Assembly (NCBI GenBank): GCA_002390525.1
Contig: DGPR01000049.1
Coordinates: 128,285 to 183,601, forward strand
Direction of reading: 5' to 3'
Length of the DNA: 55,317 nt
From: Cellvibrionales bacterium UBA4435
GTDB lineage: Bacteria; Pseudomonadota; Gammaproteobacteria; Pseudomonadales; Porticoccaceae
Positions 7,896 through 17,437 of this stretch are shown in pieces. Made by a program: the position numbers and the translations under genes. Under the pieces are notes generated by a model, which worked only from the letters and a program-made list of their open reading frames with translations, was not told the DNA's origin and ran no database searches. Numbering within the stretch: position 1 is the first letter of the stretch; each line of letters opens with the position of its first letter.

Positions 7896-9266
7896 TTAAT
7901 CTAAAGCCTCGATGGCATCTGTTAATTTTCGCACAGTGATAACCTCCATTCCTTGCAATGGTTGTTTCGGTGCATTGCCAAAAGGTACAACGGCTCTTTT
8001 AAATCCATGTTTTAATGCCTCTTTTAGCCGTTCTTGGCCATTAGGCACTGGACGAATCTCCCCAGATAAACCTACTTCACCAAATACGACAAGGTCTCGA
8101 GGAAGTGCTCGATCTCGAAAACTCGATATGACAGCTAAAATTAATGCAAGATCAGCGCTGGTTTCAGAAATTTTCACTCCACCTACAATATTTACAAAAA
8201 CGTCTTGATCTCCAACCATTACCCCGCCATGTCTGTGCAACACAGCGAGAAGCATTGCTAAACGATTGTGCTCTAATCCCACAGTAATACGTCTCGGATT
8301 TCCTAGGTGGCTTGGATCGACTAAAGCCTGAAGTTCAACTAATAAAGGTCTACTTCCTTCCCAAATAACAATCACTAGGCTGCCTGAAGCTACCTGATCA
8401 TCTCTCTGTAAAAAAATTGCTGAAGGATTGGATATTTCTTTTAAGCCTATATTTGTCATGGCAAATACACCTAATTCATTAATAGCCCCAAAACGATTTT
8501 TATTACAACGGAGAGTCCTAAAATGACTGTTATTAGTCGCCTCTAACATCATAGAACAATCGATCATATGCTCTAAAACTTTTGGTCCAGCAAGAGAGCC
8601 ATCTTTTGTTACATGTCCAACAAGCAGCAAAATAGTATTTGTCTCTTTAGCATAACGAATCAGCATGGCTGCACTTTCTCTAACCTGAGAAACACTTCCA
8701 GGAGCAGAAGAAACATCATTTAAATGCATCACCTGTATAGAATCTACTACAAGGATTTTTGGACCATAATCCATGGCTGTAGAGCAGATTAGTTCTACAG
8801 AAGTTTCTGCCATAATCTTTAACTGATCTGTTGGTAGGCGAAGTCTATCTGCTCTCATTGCTATCTGTTGAGGAGACTCCTCACCTGTAACATACAACGA
8901 TTTATGTATCGTGGCTAATTTGCACAGATGCTGAAGTAGGAGTGTACTTTTCCCAGCTCCAGGTTCCCCTCCCACTAAAATGCAAGAACCTGGAACTAAT
9001 CCGCCGCCTAAAACTAAATCAAGCTCAGCCGTACCTGATGCTATTCTAGGAATTTCATTGATATCAATATCTGATAAAGTGCTTATTGCGCCATTTGTAG
9101 CGCCGGCAAAACCAGTATATCTCTGAGAAGAAGATTTTTTTAAGCCAGATAGTCTAATTTCTGTAAGAGTGTTCCATGCTGAACACTCACTACATTGACC
9201 TTGCCATTTGGTAAAATCAGCGCCGCAATCATTACATACAAAAGTTGATATTTTTTGTTTTGCCAA
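7896..9266 (-). CDS. radA: DNA repair protein RadA
   Basis: A 456-residue RecA-like ATPase that helps branch migration in recombinational repair. Three modules are visible: an N-terminal zinc finger (Cys11, 14, 25, 28), a RecA-like core with Walker A GEPGAGKST (about 100-108) and the RadA-specific KNRFG motif (256-260), and a C-terminal Lon-protease-like domain (VGGVKISETSADLALILA, FGEVGLSGEIRPV). Translation starts at a TTG with GGGAGG seven bases upstream, giving the usual MAKQK beginning. That ribosome site lies inside a perfect inverted repeat (see 9276-9308). Confidence 0.96.
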   Translation of the reverse strand: MAKQKISTFVCNDCGADFTKWQGQCSECSAWNTLTEIRLSGLKKSSSQRYTGFAGATNGAISTLSDIDINEIPRIASGTAELDLVLGGGLVPGSCILVGGEPGAGKSTLLLQHLCKLATIHKSLYVTGEESPQQIAMRADRLRLPTDQLKIMAETSVELICSTAMDYGPKILVVDSIQVMHLNDVSSAPGSVSQVRESAAMLIRYAKETNTILLLVGHVTKDGSLAGPKVLEHMIDCSMMLEATNNSHFRTLRCNKNRFGAINELGVFAMTNIGLKEISNPSAIFLQRDDQVASGSLVIVIWEGSRPLLVELQALVDPSHLGNPRRITVGLEHNRLAMLLAVLHRHGGVMVGDQDVFVNIVGGVKISETSADLALILAVISSFRDRALPRDLVVFGEVGLSGEIRPVPNGQERLKEALKHGFKRAVVPFGNAPKQPLQGMEVITVRKLTDAIEALD

Positions 9267-9275
9267 TTGTACTGC

Positions 9276-9308
9276 CTCCCATGCTCAAATTATATTTTAG
9301 CATGGGAG
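9276..9308 (-). promoter_or_regulatory. 10-bp inverted repeat over the radA promoter and ribosome site
   Basis: CTCCCATGCT (9276-9285) and AGCATGGGAG (9299-9308) are perfect complements around a 13-base spacer. In the minus-strand sense, the arm nearest radA carries the GGGAGG ribosome site, and the spacer contains TATAAT (9294-9289), a good -10. If transcription starts upstream, the RNA hairpin would hide the ribosome site. If the TATAAT is the promoter, the repeat is an operator flanking it. The sequence alone does not decide. Confidence 0.6.
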
Positions 9309-9476
9309 TCTAAAGAAAACTTAAATCAAAAAATAACCTTTCTTTCATTTTCACATATTAAAATATTAATTAGTTATACTATGATTTTTTTAGAATTAAG
9401 CTAAAAATTTATATTAATATACTACCTCTGGTTGTTTAAATGAACTTACATCAAAATTTCTGATAAAGTACTTAAT

Positions 9477-10583
9477 ATGTCATTAATTCCAGAAAAAATG
9501 CTGTCGATTTCCCCTTCACTTGCGGCCACTATTGGTTTGGAAGAGGCTGTACTATTGCATGCCCTAAATGAACTATCAGAACATAACAGACAAGAACTTA
9601 TTGATAACTATAATTGGGTTTCTGTGAGCCTAAAACAAATTACTAATGCTGTTCCTTTCTGGGATGTTGTTGTGCTTCAGCGAATTACTTTTAGTTTGCG
9701 TGATAAAGGAATTCTATTAATTTCTACTTCACCAATAACAGAAAGTGGAGAACTGCGTTTCGCTTTTAATGAAACTGGATTGTCTAAACAATCAGTTACT
9801 GAAAAAAAGGCTCCTAGTCTAAGGGCAAAAGCAAAAACTATACCAAGCTCATGGTCACCAGATAGTGAAGTTCTTCGCCAGTTACAGCAATACAACATAC
9901 CGTCTAAATTTATAAATGACCAAATTCCAGAATTTGTTATTTATTGGTCGGAAAGAAATGATCCTAAATTTAGCTGGGGCTCAAAATTTATCAAGCATGT
10001 GATTCGTTTATGGCGTAACTTTCAGACAGAAAACACAAAAATTGGTCTTAAGGTACTAATGGAGCCTGAATGGCGACCCTCAATTGACGCCATGGATATT
10101 TTAGTAAGGCAAGCAGGAATTAACAACAATTTTATTGAAGATGCGATACCAGAATTTGTTCTTTACTGGCTAGAGCGAGGTGATAAGTCTGATACTTGGA
10201 ACAGCCGGTTTGTAACACACATTAAGAGACAGTGGTCAAAATTTACCATTACAATGGAACAAGACTCAGCCCCAAGATTACTCGATCAAAGTTGGAAGCC
10301 AAGTGAAGAGCTTTATGAAATCTTAGTTCTTGCCAATATTCCCAGAGATTTTGCCCATAAACTATCACCTGAGTTTATCTTATACTGGAGAGAGAGCGGA
10401 CAAGCACATAATTCATGGAATACGAAGTTTCTACAACACATAAAACGAGAATGGTCTCGTCAGAAATCAATCTCCTCAAAGGTAAGGAATTATGAAGAAA
10501 AACAACGACCTAATAGAGCAAATAGTACAAGAGGTAGCAACCTCGTCGATGAGCTCAGAGATAGAAGCTGGGCAGGCAAATAA
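9477..10583 (+). CDS. DnaT-like replication protein with three DnaT domains
   Basis: Recognisable as a primosomal DnaT-type protein, 368 residues. Residues 1-100 look like a winged-helix domain of the replication-initiator/DnaD type (LEEAVLLHALNEL, NWVSVSLKQI, LRDKGILL). Then come three copies of the roughly 60-residue DnaT single-strand-binding domain, near residues 124-182, 197-256 and 271-328. Each has W-x-P, a hydrophobic helix, PEFV/ILYW, a Trp and FxxHIxRxW. The basic tail is likely disordered. E. coli DnaT has one such domain. The next gene, a lambda-P-like loader, overlaps its 3' end, so both probably act at helicase loading or replication restart. The ribosome site is weak. Confidence 0.82.
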   Translation: MSLIPEKMLSISPSLAATIGLEEAVLLHALNELSEHNRQELIDNYNWVSVSLKQITNAVPFWDVVVLQRITFSLRDKGILLISTSPITESGELRFAFNETGLSKQSVTEKKAPSLRAKAKTIPSSWSPDSEVLRQLQQYNIPSKFINDQIPEFVIYWSERNDPKFSWGSKFIKHVIRLWRNFQTENTKIGLKVLMEPEWRPSIDAMDILVRQAGINNNFIEDAIPEFVLYWLERGDKSDTWNSRFVTHIKRQWSKFTITMEQDSAPRLLDQSWKPSEELYEILVLANIPRDFAHKLSPEFILYWRESGQAHNSWNTKFLQHIKREWSRQKSISSKVRNYEEKQRPNRANSTRGSNLVDELRDRSWAGK

Positions 10584-11154
10584 TTACTCGCCAGAGTTGA
10601 TAGATGCCATAAATAAAGTCTTTGCTCTATTCAGAGTAAACTATCATAATCAATTTTATAGTGCTTACACCGATACAGACCTTTTAAATCAAGCTAAACG
10701 TTTATGGCTAGATACGCTTTGTTATTTTTCAGAGAAACAAATACTACAGGGGGCAAAAAAAATAATAAGCACATCAGAGTATTTACCTACGCTTAATCGA
10801 ATGCTCGAATGTTGCGAAATGTCTGACGGAAATAGTGAGCTACCAAGCTCAGAAAAAGCATATAAGGAAGCATGCACTGCCGGCTCACCTAAATCTAGTG
10901 TTAAGTGGTCGCACATAGCAGTATATTATGCAGGCGAAGAAACTGGGTGGTATAAACTTCGAAACGATGCCACATCGGTGAGTTATCCGATATTCTTAGA
11001 GAATTATCGACGAATATGCTCAGAAATATCTCAAGGCAAGAAAATGCCCTCATTGGTTCCAGCTACAAAAAAAGATAAAATAGAATCAAAATTAAGCAAT
11101 GAACAACTGATAATAAAACTAAAAATGCTAAAAAAAGAATTAGGTTTTGATTGA
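10492..11154 (+). CDS. Lambda P-like replication protein (putative helicase loader)
   Basis: The 220-residue protein has the conserved core of the phage lambda replication protein P family, as found on chromosomes of many gammaproteobacteria: INKVFALFRVNYHNQFYSAY, LNQAKRLWLDTL, EYLPTLNRMLECCE. Lambda P loads DnaB helicase at an origin. The first 92 bases overlap the DnaT-like gene in another frame; AAGGA precedes the ATG, and a later ATG at 10549 is possible. The C-terminus has a lysine-rich coiled-coil-like stretch (LIIKLKMLKKEL). No phage structural or integration genes are nearby, so this looks domesticated. The helicase-loader role is inferred from the family and neighbour. Confidence 0.75.
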   Translation: MKKNNDLIEQIVQEVATSSMSSEIEAGQANNYSPELIDAINKVFALFRVNYHNQFYSAYTDTDLLNQAKRLWLDTLCYFSEKQILQGAKKIISTSEYLPTLNRMLECCEMSDGNSELPSSEKAYKEACTAGSPKSSVKWSHIAVYYAGEETGWYKLRNDATSVSYPIFLENYRRICSEISQGKKMPSLVPATKKDKIESKLSNEQLIIKLKMLKKELGFD

Positions 11155-11209
11155 AGTCACAGTATTAATTAACTATTGACGATATATATGATCATTCATT
11201 TAAACTAAA

Positions 11210-13465
11210 CTAATCTAGAGATTTTATTTCTACTTTATCTACTTTTTGAAACCCTCTGGGCAACTTGTTTCCTCGTCGGCCTCTTTCCCCACGGTAATGC
11301 TCTAAATCGGATAATTTCAAACCTAAATAACGCTTACCAGAATATAAGAGAAGCTGCTGATCTTCTCTTATTGAGGTCACTGCAACCATATATTCCTCTC
11401 TTGCTTGCAGCCTGGAAGATGGAATGCTGATTAACTTATTACCCTTCCCTCGAGCCAGTTGAGGTAGATCAGTTATGGGAAAAACTAACATACGACCCTC
11501 GTTACTTACCGCAATCACCAAATCTTTGTTAGGGTCAGATATGAGGGCTGGTAATAAAACCTTTCCTCCTTTGGGAATAGAAATTGTAGCTTTTCCTGAA
11601 CGATTTTTTGTTTGCAAATCCTCAATTTTTGCCACAAATCCATAGCCTGCATCTGTTGCTAGAAGTATATGTTGATTATCCTCACCCATAACCAAACCAT
11701 TGAAGTTCACACCAGAGGGTGCATTTAGTCTTCCTGTTACTGGCTCTCCATGTCCACGTGCAGAAGGTAAAGAGTGGGCAGATATAGAATAAGTCCGACC
11801 CCCAGAATCCAACAGAATTACGTTTTGATTGCTACGACCCTTAACTTCGCAAAAGAACTTATCTCCCTCTTTATAATTTAAGGAGAGTGGATCAAGGTCA
11901 TGTCCTTTTGCAGACCTAATCCACCCCTTATCTGATAGGACAATAGTAACTGATTCAGAGACTATTAAGTCGGTCTCGCAAAAAGCTTTAGCTTCAACTC
12001 TTTCTATTATTGGAGATCTCCTATCGTCCCCAAATTCTTCTGCTACCTCCAATAGCTCTTTTTTTACTAAGCTTTTCAGGCGCTGGGAAGAATTAAGTAT
12101 TTTTTCAAGTTTCTCTTGTTCTTTCGCAAGCTCTTTCTGCTCTGCTTTTATCTTAAATTCTTCTAACCTTGCAAGTTGTCTTAATTTAGTCTCTAAGACA
12201 TATTCTGCCTGAATATCACTTAAGCTAAATCTTTGTATTAAAATAGGTTTAGGTTCATCTTCACCTCTAACTATTCTTATAACCTCGTCTATATTCAAGA
12301 GGGCAATTAATAGGCCATCGAGAAGATGTAATCTTTTTTCAACTTTTTCTAAACGATGCGTTATGCGTCGCTTAACAACATTCAAACGAAATTTTATCCA
12401 TTCTGATAGAATTTTCTTTAATGGTTTTACCTCGGGACGACCATTAATTCCAATCATATTCATATTTATTCTGTAACTCTTTTCTAAATCAGTCGTAACA
12501 AATAAATGATTCATTAAAACTTCAAGATCAACCCTATTTGATTTTGGAACTATGATCAATCGAGTTGGGTTTTCATGATCTGATTCATCTCTAAGGTCAT
12601 TAACCATAGGTAATTTTTTTGCATTCATTTGAGATGCGATTTGCTCTAGAATCTTTGCCCCGGAGGCTTGGTGTGGCAAAGCGGTTAGGACTATATCTCC
12701 ATCTTCTTTGTGCCAAACAGCTCTCATTTTTAGACTACCGCGTCCCGTTTCATAGCTTTTTAGGATGTCATTCTGAGCTGTGACGATTTCAGCATCAGTA
12801 GGGTAATCCGGGCCCTTAATATAAGCATGAATTTCCTCAAGGGTTGCTTTTGGTTGATCAAGCAAATGAATACAAGCGCCAACTATCTCCCTGAGATTAT
12901 GGGGGGGTATATCTGTTGCCATTCCAACGGCAATACCTGTAGTTCCGTTTAGCAAAACATGTGGAGCTCTTGCTGGCATTATTGATGGCTCCTCTAAACT
13001 ACCATCAAAATTTGGCTTCCAGTCAGCTGTACCTTGACCTAATTCACTAAGTAAAATATCTGCAAATCTCGCTAATTTTGACTCCGTATAGCGCATTGCT
13101 GCAAAAGATTTAGGGTCATCTGGTGCTCCCCAGTTGCCTTGACCGTCTACTAATGGATAGCGGTAAGAAAATGATTGTGCCATCAATACCATTGCTTCGT
13201 ATGCAGCGCTGTCTCCATGAGGATGAAATTTACCAATCACATCACCTACGGTCCTAGCTGATTTTTTATATTTAGCCGTAGATTTAAGACCAAGCTCACT
13301 CATTGCATAAATAATTCTTCTCTGAACAGGTTTAAGGCCATCACCAATATTTGGCAAAGCGCGGTCTAAAATAACGTACATTGAGTAATCCAAATACGCT
13401 TTTTCCGTGTAATCATGCAGAGGTATTTGCTCTGGAATATCACCAATTAAGGAAGTTTCAGTCAT
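11210..13465 (-). CDS. parC: DNA topoisomerase IV subunit A
   Basis: The 751-residue length equals that of typical ParC and is far below GyrA. It decatenates daughter chromosomes together with ParE. The breakage-reunion domain shows [17 protein letters not shown], with the serine and acidic residue that contact quinolones intact. The catalytic tyrosine is in [10 protein letters not shown], followed by a long coiled coil ([20 protein letters not shown]) and a C-terminal beta-propeller with degenerate repeats. It lies 65 bases after parE on the same strand, with GGTGAG upstream of the ATG. Confidence 0.96.
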   Translation of the reverse strand: MTETSLIGDIPEQIPLHDYTEKAYLDYSMYVILDRALPNIGDGLKPVQRRIIYAMSELGLKSTAKYKKSARTVGDVIGKFHPHGDSAAYEAMVLMAQSFSYRYPLVDGQGNWGAPDDPKSFAAMRYTESKLARFADILLSELGQGTADWKPNFDGSLEEPSIMPARAPHVLLNGTTGIAVGMATDIPPHNLREIVGACIHLLDQPKATLEEIHAYIKGPDYPTDAEIVTAQNDILKSYETGRGSLKMRAVWHKEDGDIVLTALPHQASGAKILEQIASQMNAKKLPMVNDLRDESDHENPTRLIIVPKSNRVDLEVLMNHLFVTTDLEKSYRINMNMIGINGRPEVKPLKKILSEWIKFRLNVVKRRITHRLEKVEKRLHLLDGLLIALLNIDEVIRIVRGEDEPKPILIQRFSLSDIQAEYVLETKLRQLARLEEFKIKAEQKELAKEQEKLEKILNSSQRLKSLVKKELLEVAEEFGDDRRSPIIERVEAKAFCETDLIVSESVTIVLSDKGWIRSAKGHDLDPLSLNYKEGDKFFCEVKGRSNQNVILLDSGGRTYSISAHSLPSARGHGEPVTGRLNAPSGVNFNGLVMGEDNQHILLATDAGYGFVAKIEDLQTKNRSGKATISIPKGGKVLLPALISDPNKDLVIAVSNEGRMLVFPITDLPQLARGKGNKLISIPSSRLQAREEYMVAVTSIREDQQLLLYSGKRYLGLKLSDLEHYRGERGRRGNKLPRGFQKVDKVEIKSLD

Positions 13466-13530
13466 AATTTTATTTGCTCACCTATAAAATAAAATTTGTT
13501 AAAAAAATTAGTCTGCCAGCCAAGTAAGTC

Positions 13531-15414
13531 TCATATTTCTGCTAAATTTCCAGTATCCTCTAACCAAGTTTTTCTATCGCCTGCACGCTTTTTTGATAAC
13601 AGCATATCTAACATTTGATCTGTGCTATCACCTTTTTCTATAGTTAATTGAACTAGACGCCTTGTATCTGGATTCATTGTGGTTTCACGTAATTGCATAG
13701 GATTCATTTCACCTAGACCTTTAAAGCGCTGTATGTTTATTTTTGCATTCCTTTTATCTGCAGTAACCCTATCCAAAATACTCTGTTTTTCACTATCATC
13801 AAGGGCATAAAACACATCTTTTCCTACATCAACTCTATATAGTGGCGGCATGGCAACATATACATGTCCCTTGTCGACCATCGAACGGAAATGTTTCACA
13901 AATAAAGCGCAAAGTAGTGTTGCAATATGAAGGCCATCAGAGTCCGCATCTGCCAAAATACATACCTTGTGATATCTAAGATTACCCAAATCTTCTGATT
14001 GAGGATCTATACCAAGCGCAACAGAAATATCATGAACCTCCTGCGATGCCAAAACCTCTTCTCCATCTACCTCCCAAGTATTTAAAATTTTTCCTCTAAG
14101 AGGCATTATTGCTTGAAATTCTCGGCTTCGAGCTTGCTTTGCAGAACCTCCAGCAGAGTCTCCTTCGACTAAGAATATTTCACAAAGTTCTGGACTAACC
14201 GAAGAACAATCTGCTAACTTACCAGGCAACGCAGGTCCAGCAGTTACTCTCTTTCTAGCAATTTTCTTACTAGCTTTTAGTCTTTTTTGAGCATTGTTAA
14301 TAAATAATTCTGCTAATAACTCAGCATCTTCTGTATGTTTATTGACCCACAAACTAAAGGCATCTTTTGTGATATTAGAAATAAATGACGCTGCTTCACG
14401 TGACGACAATCGCTCCTTAGTCTGTCCAGAAAATTGAGGATCAGCTAGCTTAGCTGACAACACAAACGCGCACTTGTCCCAAACATCCTCTGGCGCCAGC
14501 TTAACTCCACGGGGTAAAAGATTTCGAAATTCACAAAACTCTTTCATTGCCTCAAGTAATCCAGTTCGGAAGCCATTTACATGAGTGCCGCCTTGAATTG
14601 TTGGTATTAAATTCACATAACTTTCTTGAATTAAATCTCCCCCTTCGGGTAGCCACTGCACTGCCCAGTCAACAGCTGCTGAGTCGAATGACGAACTTCC
14701 CACAAAAGGTTCTAGGGGAACTGGCCTCCATTCTTTTGTTGAGCCCTCGAGGTAATCTTTAAGGCCATCCTTATAAGACCAAATATCAAATTCTCCAGTA
14801 TTTTCATCACTGAAGCTTACTTCTAAACCAGCACAGAGAACTGCCTTTGCTCTCAATACATGTTTAAGTCTTGAAATAGAGAATTTGATAGAGTCGAAAT
14901 ATTGTGGATCTGGGTAAAAGTGTATGAGTGTTCCCGTATTTTTTTTTCCACAGCTATCTATGATTTCTAGTTCAGAAATTTTTTCACCATTAGAGAAGAC
15001 CATATTATATACGCTGGAATCTCTTTTAATTGTAACCTCTAATTTAGAGGATAGCGCATTTACGACAGAAATGCCGACCCCATGAAGTCCTCCGGAAAAT
15101 TTATAACTTTTACCAGAAAATTTTCCACCAGCATGAAGTGTCGAAAGAATTACTTCTACCCCTGGCAAACCTTGCTCGGGATGAGTGTCTACCGGCATTC
15201 CTCGACCATCATCTAGCACAGACAATGAACCATCTTTATGGTGTGTGACTACTAATTTTGAGGCATGTCCAGCCAGAGCTTCATCAATACTATTATCTAT
15301 CGCTTCTTGTGCTAAATGGTTTGGACGTGAAGTATCTGTATACATGCCAGGTCTTTTTCTGACAGGGTCTAACCCAGTTAAAACTTCAATATCCTCTGAT
15401 GTGTAGTTACTCAT
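13531..15414 (-). CDS. parE: DNA topoisomerase IV subunit B
   Basis: The 627-residue ATPase subunit. It has a GHKL ATP-binding domain (EAIDNSIDEALAG, DDGRGMPVD, GGLHGVGISVVNALS), a transducer domain and a Toprim domain with EGDSAGGSAKQ and DADSDGLHIATLL. These features and the length are those of ParE rather than the longer GyrB. It starts 10 bases after the yqiA stop, and parC follows, giving the order yqiA-parE-parC known from enterobacteria and pseudomonads. Confidence 0.96.
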   Translation of the reverse strand: MSNYTSEDIEVLTGLDPVRKRPGMYTDTSRPNHLAQEAIDNSIDEALAGHASKLVVTHHKDGSLSVLDDGRGMPVDTHPEQGLPGVEVILSTLHAGGKFSGKSYKFSGGLHGVGISVVNALSSKLEVTIKRDSSVYNMVFSNGEKISELEIIDSCGKKNTGTLIHFYPDPQYFDSIKFSISRLKHVLRAKAVLCAGLEVSFSDENTGEFDIWSYKDGLKDYLEGSTKEWRPVPLEPFVGSSSFDSAAVDWAVQWLPEGGDLIQESYVNLIPTIQGGTHVNGFRTGLLEAMKEFCEFRNLLPRGVKLAPEDVWDKCAFVLSAKLADPQFSGQTKERLSSREAASFISNITKDAFSLWVNKHTEDAELLAELFINNAQKRLKASKKIARKRVTAGPALPGKLADCSSVSPELCEIFLVEGDSAGGSAKQARSREFQAIMPLRGKILNTWEVDGEEVLASQEVHDISVALGIDPQSEDLGNLRYHKVCILADADSDGLHIATLLCALFVKHFRSMVDKGHVYVAMPPLYRVDVGKDVFYALDDSEKQSILDRVTADKRNAKINIQRFKGLGEMNPMQLRETTMNPDTRRLVQLTIEKGDSTDQMLDMLLSKKRAGDRKTWLEDTGNLAEI

Positions 15415-15424
15415 AAAAAACCGT

Positions 15425-15991
15425 CTATGGTTGTAAAAATTTAATTATGGCAGGTAAATGCTGCTCATAGCCTTGAAAATTATGATTGCCCCCTTGTTCG
15501 ATAGTAAGCATACATTGGGAATATTTGATCTCGGCTTGGCGATAATCTAATATCTCATCAGCTGTTTGGAGTAACACCCATATATTTTTTGGGTTGTGTA
15601 TATCAGCAACATTGATGCTTTCTAAAAAATTAATGTGACTTTGAGTGAGGATATAGGTCTCACCAGAATGATAGTTAGAATTTAACCCCAAATACTGACT
15701 CATTGTTTTGTGAGGCTCAACTGCTGGGTTTATTAAAACTGATTTTAATTTATACTTTTGGGCAAGCCATGTTGCGTAAAAACCACCTAACGAGCTTCCT
15801 ATTAATCCAATCGCGTCATCGCAATGCTCAATTATTTCCTCAAGCTGACCAATAGCTAATTGTGTATCGCCACTTAGCGCTGGGCAAATGAATTTTTTGT
15901 TTGCAGATATCTCATCTATCCAGGTTTCTGTTTGCTGTGCCTTGGTGGAAGCAGGTGAGCTATTAAATCCGTGAATATAAAGTATTGTCAT
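15425..15991 (-). CDS. yqiA: YqiA-type esterase
   Basis: An alpha/beta-hydrolase of the YqiA/UPF0227 family (188 residues). It starts ILYIHGFNSSPASTKA, has the nucleophile elbow GSSLGGFYATWLA, an acidic residue in TADEILDYRQA and a histidine in GGNHNFQGYE, which make a plausible Ser-Asp-His triad. E. coli YqiA is an esterase acting on short acyl esters; the natural substrate is unknown. I use the ATG at 15991; a TTG two codons earlier is possible. The gene leads directly into parE. Confidence 0.88.
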   Translation of the reverse strand: MTILYIHGFNSSPASTKAQQTETWIDEISANKKFICPALSGDTQLAIGQLEEIIEHCDDAIGLIGSSLGGFYATWLAQKYKLKSVLINPAVEPHKTMSQYLGLNSNYHSGETYILTQSHINFLESINVADIHNPKNIWVLLQTADEILDYRQAEIKYSQCMLTIEQGGNHNFQGYEQHLPAIIKFLQP

Positions 15992-16120
15992 ATCCAAAAA
16001 TCTCTTTGTTTAAATCCCTATAGTGATATAAATTCTTAAAAGATAAAAGCTAAATAAAAATTTGTTTTATCAACAAACCTAAAGTACATTACTAGAAAAA
16101 AAGTTAACTGAACATGAGTA

Positions 16121-16873
16121 TTAAGATTTCAGATAATTTACACCGGTAACTATAACTCCGTCAGACTTTAAGTCTATCCATCTATAACTAGGACCATCTG
16201 AACTTATTTCAAAATAATCAATATCTTTTACAAATTGGTAGCAAGTTGAAGGGGTGCTATAAACGATCAAATTACCCCAATCTATAGCTCTCTCTTGGTG
16301 AACATGGCCAGTAAATATGGCTTTCACATTAGGGTGTCCAGATAATATTGTTTCAAGCTTGCCGCTATTAGTAATTCGATGCTCGTCTAACCACTTCGAG
16401 TTTATGCTGGCTGGCGGATGATGGACAAATAACAAAATATAAAGATCCTTATATTTTTTTAACAAAAACTCTAATTCTTCAATTTCATTTTTAGCCAAAA
16501 ATCCCTCAACATTTTTAGAATCGCAGCTGATAAGTGAAATAATGACCCAATTGTCATGCTTTTCAACACGTATAAATTGCTGTGAAATTATATTACTCAT
16601 GAGTTGAAGGTCGTCATGGTTTCCTGGAATCCATCTGTAAGGTAGGCCCTCTTTATCCATTGTGTCGGAAAATAACTGGTAAGATGTCTTAGCTCCTGAC
16701 GCAGAAATATCACCTGAAATAATAATCAAAGAGGATCCGAACTTTTTTTTAATCTCACATAAAACTTTCTTGAAGCTGTCATATGTATTAACACCGTTAG
16801 ATAGAAAGTCTTTTTTTGACCCCAGATGACAATCGCTGATCTGTATCAAGTTAATAACATCAGTTTTTTTCAA
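16121..16873 (-). CDS. cpdA: 3',5'-cyclic-AMP phosphodiesterase, CpdA family
   Basis: A 250-residue class III phosphodiesterase of the calcineurin-like metallophosphoesterase fold. Metal ligands are all visible: ISDCHLG, IISGDISASG, PGNHD, FVHHPP and FTGHVHQE. CpdA lowers intracellular cAMP. The start is a TTG with AAGGA six bases upstream. It lies downstream of nudF and the DUF1249 gene, the arrangement known for cpdA in many gammaproteobacteria. Broader nucleotide specificity is possible. Confidence 0.9.
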   Translation of the reverse strand: MKKTDVINLIQISDCHLGSKKDFLSNGVNTYDSFKKVLCEIKKKFGSSLIIISGDISASGAKTSYQLFSDTMDKEGLPYRWIPGNHDDLQLMSNIISQQFIRVEKHDNWVIISLISCDSKNVEGFLAKNEIEELEFLLKKYKDLYILLFVHHPPASINSKWLDEHRITNSGKLETILSGHPNVKAIFTGHVHQERAIDWGNLIVYSTPSTCYQFVKDIDYFEISSDGPSYRWIDLKSDGVIVTGVNYLKS

Positions 16874-16933
16874 TTTAAATCCTTGGTAGCAACATTGATT
16901 TGAGTTTTAAAGAATTTGATAAATATGTTAGCC

Positions 16934-17401
16934 TTAAATTACTAAAGAGTTGTCATATCCGTATTCAAGGCAATACTCTAACCACTCTGATAAAAACTTA
17001 TTCCACTGTGATTTTTCATCGGGTTGATACATATTTTGGTTTAATTTTTCATATCTAGGTCGAATAGATCTGACTTTATCACAAGATATCACCTCTGCCA
17101 TTTTTGCATCATGATAAAGTCTCATGGTTAGCTGAGGCATTGTTAGCCATGAATTAAGCATTTTGCAAGGCATATATTCACCTGTTTCTTCGCGCAACAG
17201 GATAAGTGTTGTATATCGAGTTATTTCTAGAACCTGTAAAAGTAAAATATGTTTACCGGTATTAAAAATTAGTATTTTTTTCTCTTTAGCATGGTGCATT
17301 TGAGGAAAAATTTTTTTCAATCTAAAGTAATTAGCCTCACCATCAGCTAAGTAACTACATAGATCTACTTTATATTTAAACCTAGGGTTGACTTCAGTCA
17401 A
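16934..17401 (-). CDS. DUF1249 family protein (YqiB-like)
   Basis: A 155-residue protein of the DUF1249/YqiB family, whose molecular function is not known. Typical features are the N-terminal YKVDLCSYLADGEANYFRLKK, the central TRYTTLILLREETGEY and MTMRLYHDAKMAEVISC-like sequence (here TMRLYHDAKMAEVISC). It starts at a TTG with a strong AGGAG nine bases upstream. Its position between nudF and cpdA is conserved in gammaproteobacteria. No transmembrane or signal segment is seen. Confidence 0.85.
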   Translation of the reverse strand: MTEVNPRFKYKVDLCSYLADGEANYFRLKKIFPQMHHAKEKKILIFNTGKHILLLQVLEITRYTTLILLREETGEYMPCKMLNSWLTMPQLTMRLYHDAKMAEVISCDKVRSIRPRYEKLNQNMYQPDEKSQWNKFLSEWLEYCLEYGYDNSLVI

Positions 17402-17437
17402 TCTATTTCTCCTACATAAGCATTAATAAGAAAATGT

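Noticed and set aside
9387..9407. TTTTTAG-N7-CTAAAAA inverted repeat before the DnaT-like gene
   Set aside because: Low-complexity AT repeat with one G-C pair; probably chance in this composition.
10492..11154. Part of an integrated prophage
   Set aside because: No integrase, repressor, structural genes or attachment repeats nearby; flanking genes are core housekeeping.
16061..16077. TTTGTT/AACAAA stem with following T-rich stretch between cpdA and yqiA (minus strand)
   Set aside because: Almost entirely A-T stem of six pairs; too weak to call a terminator.
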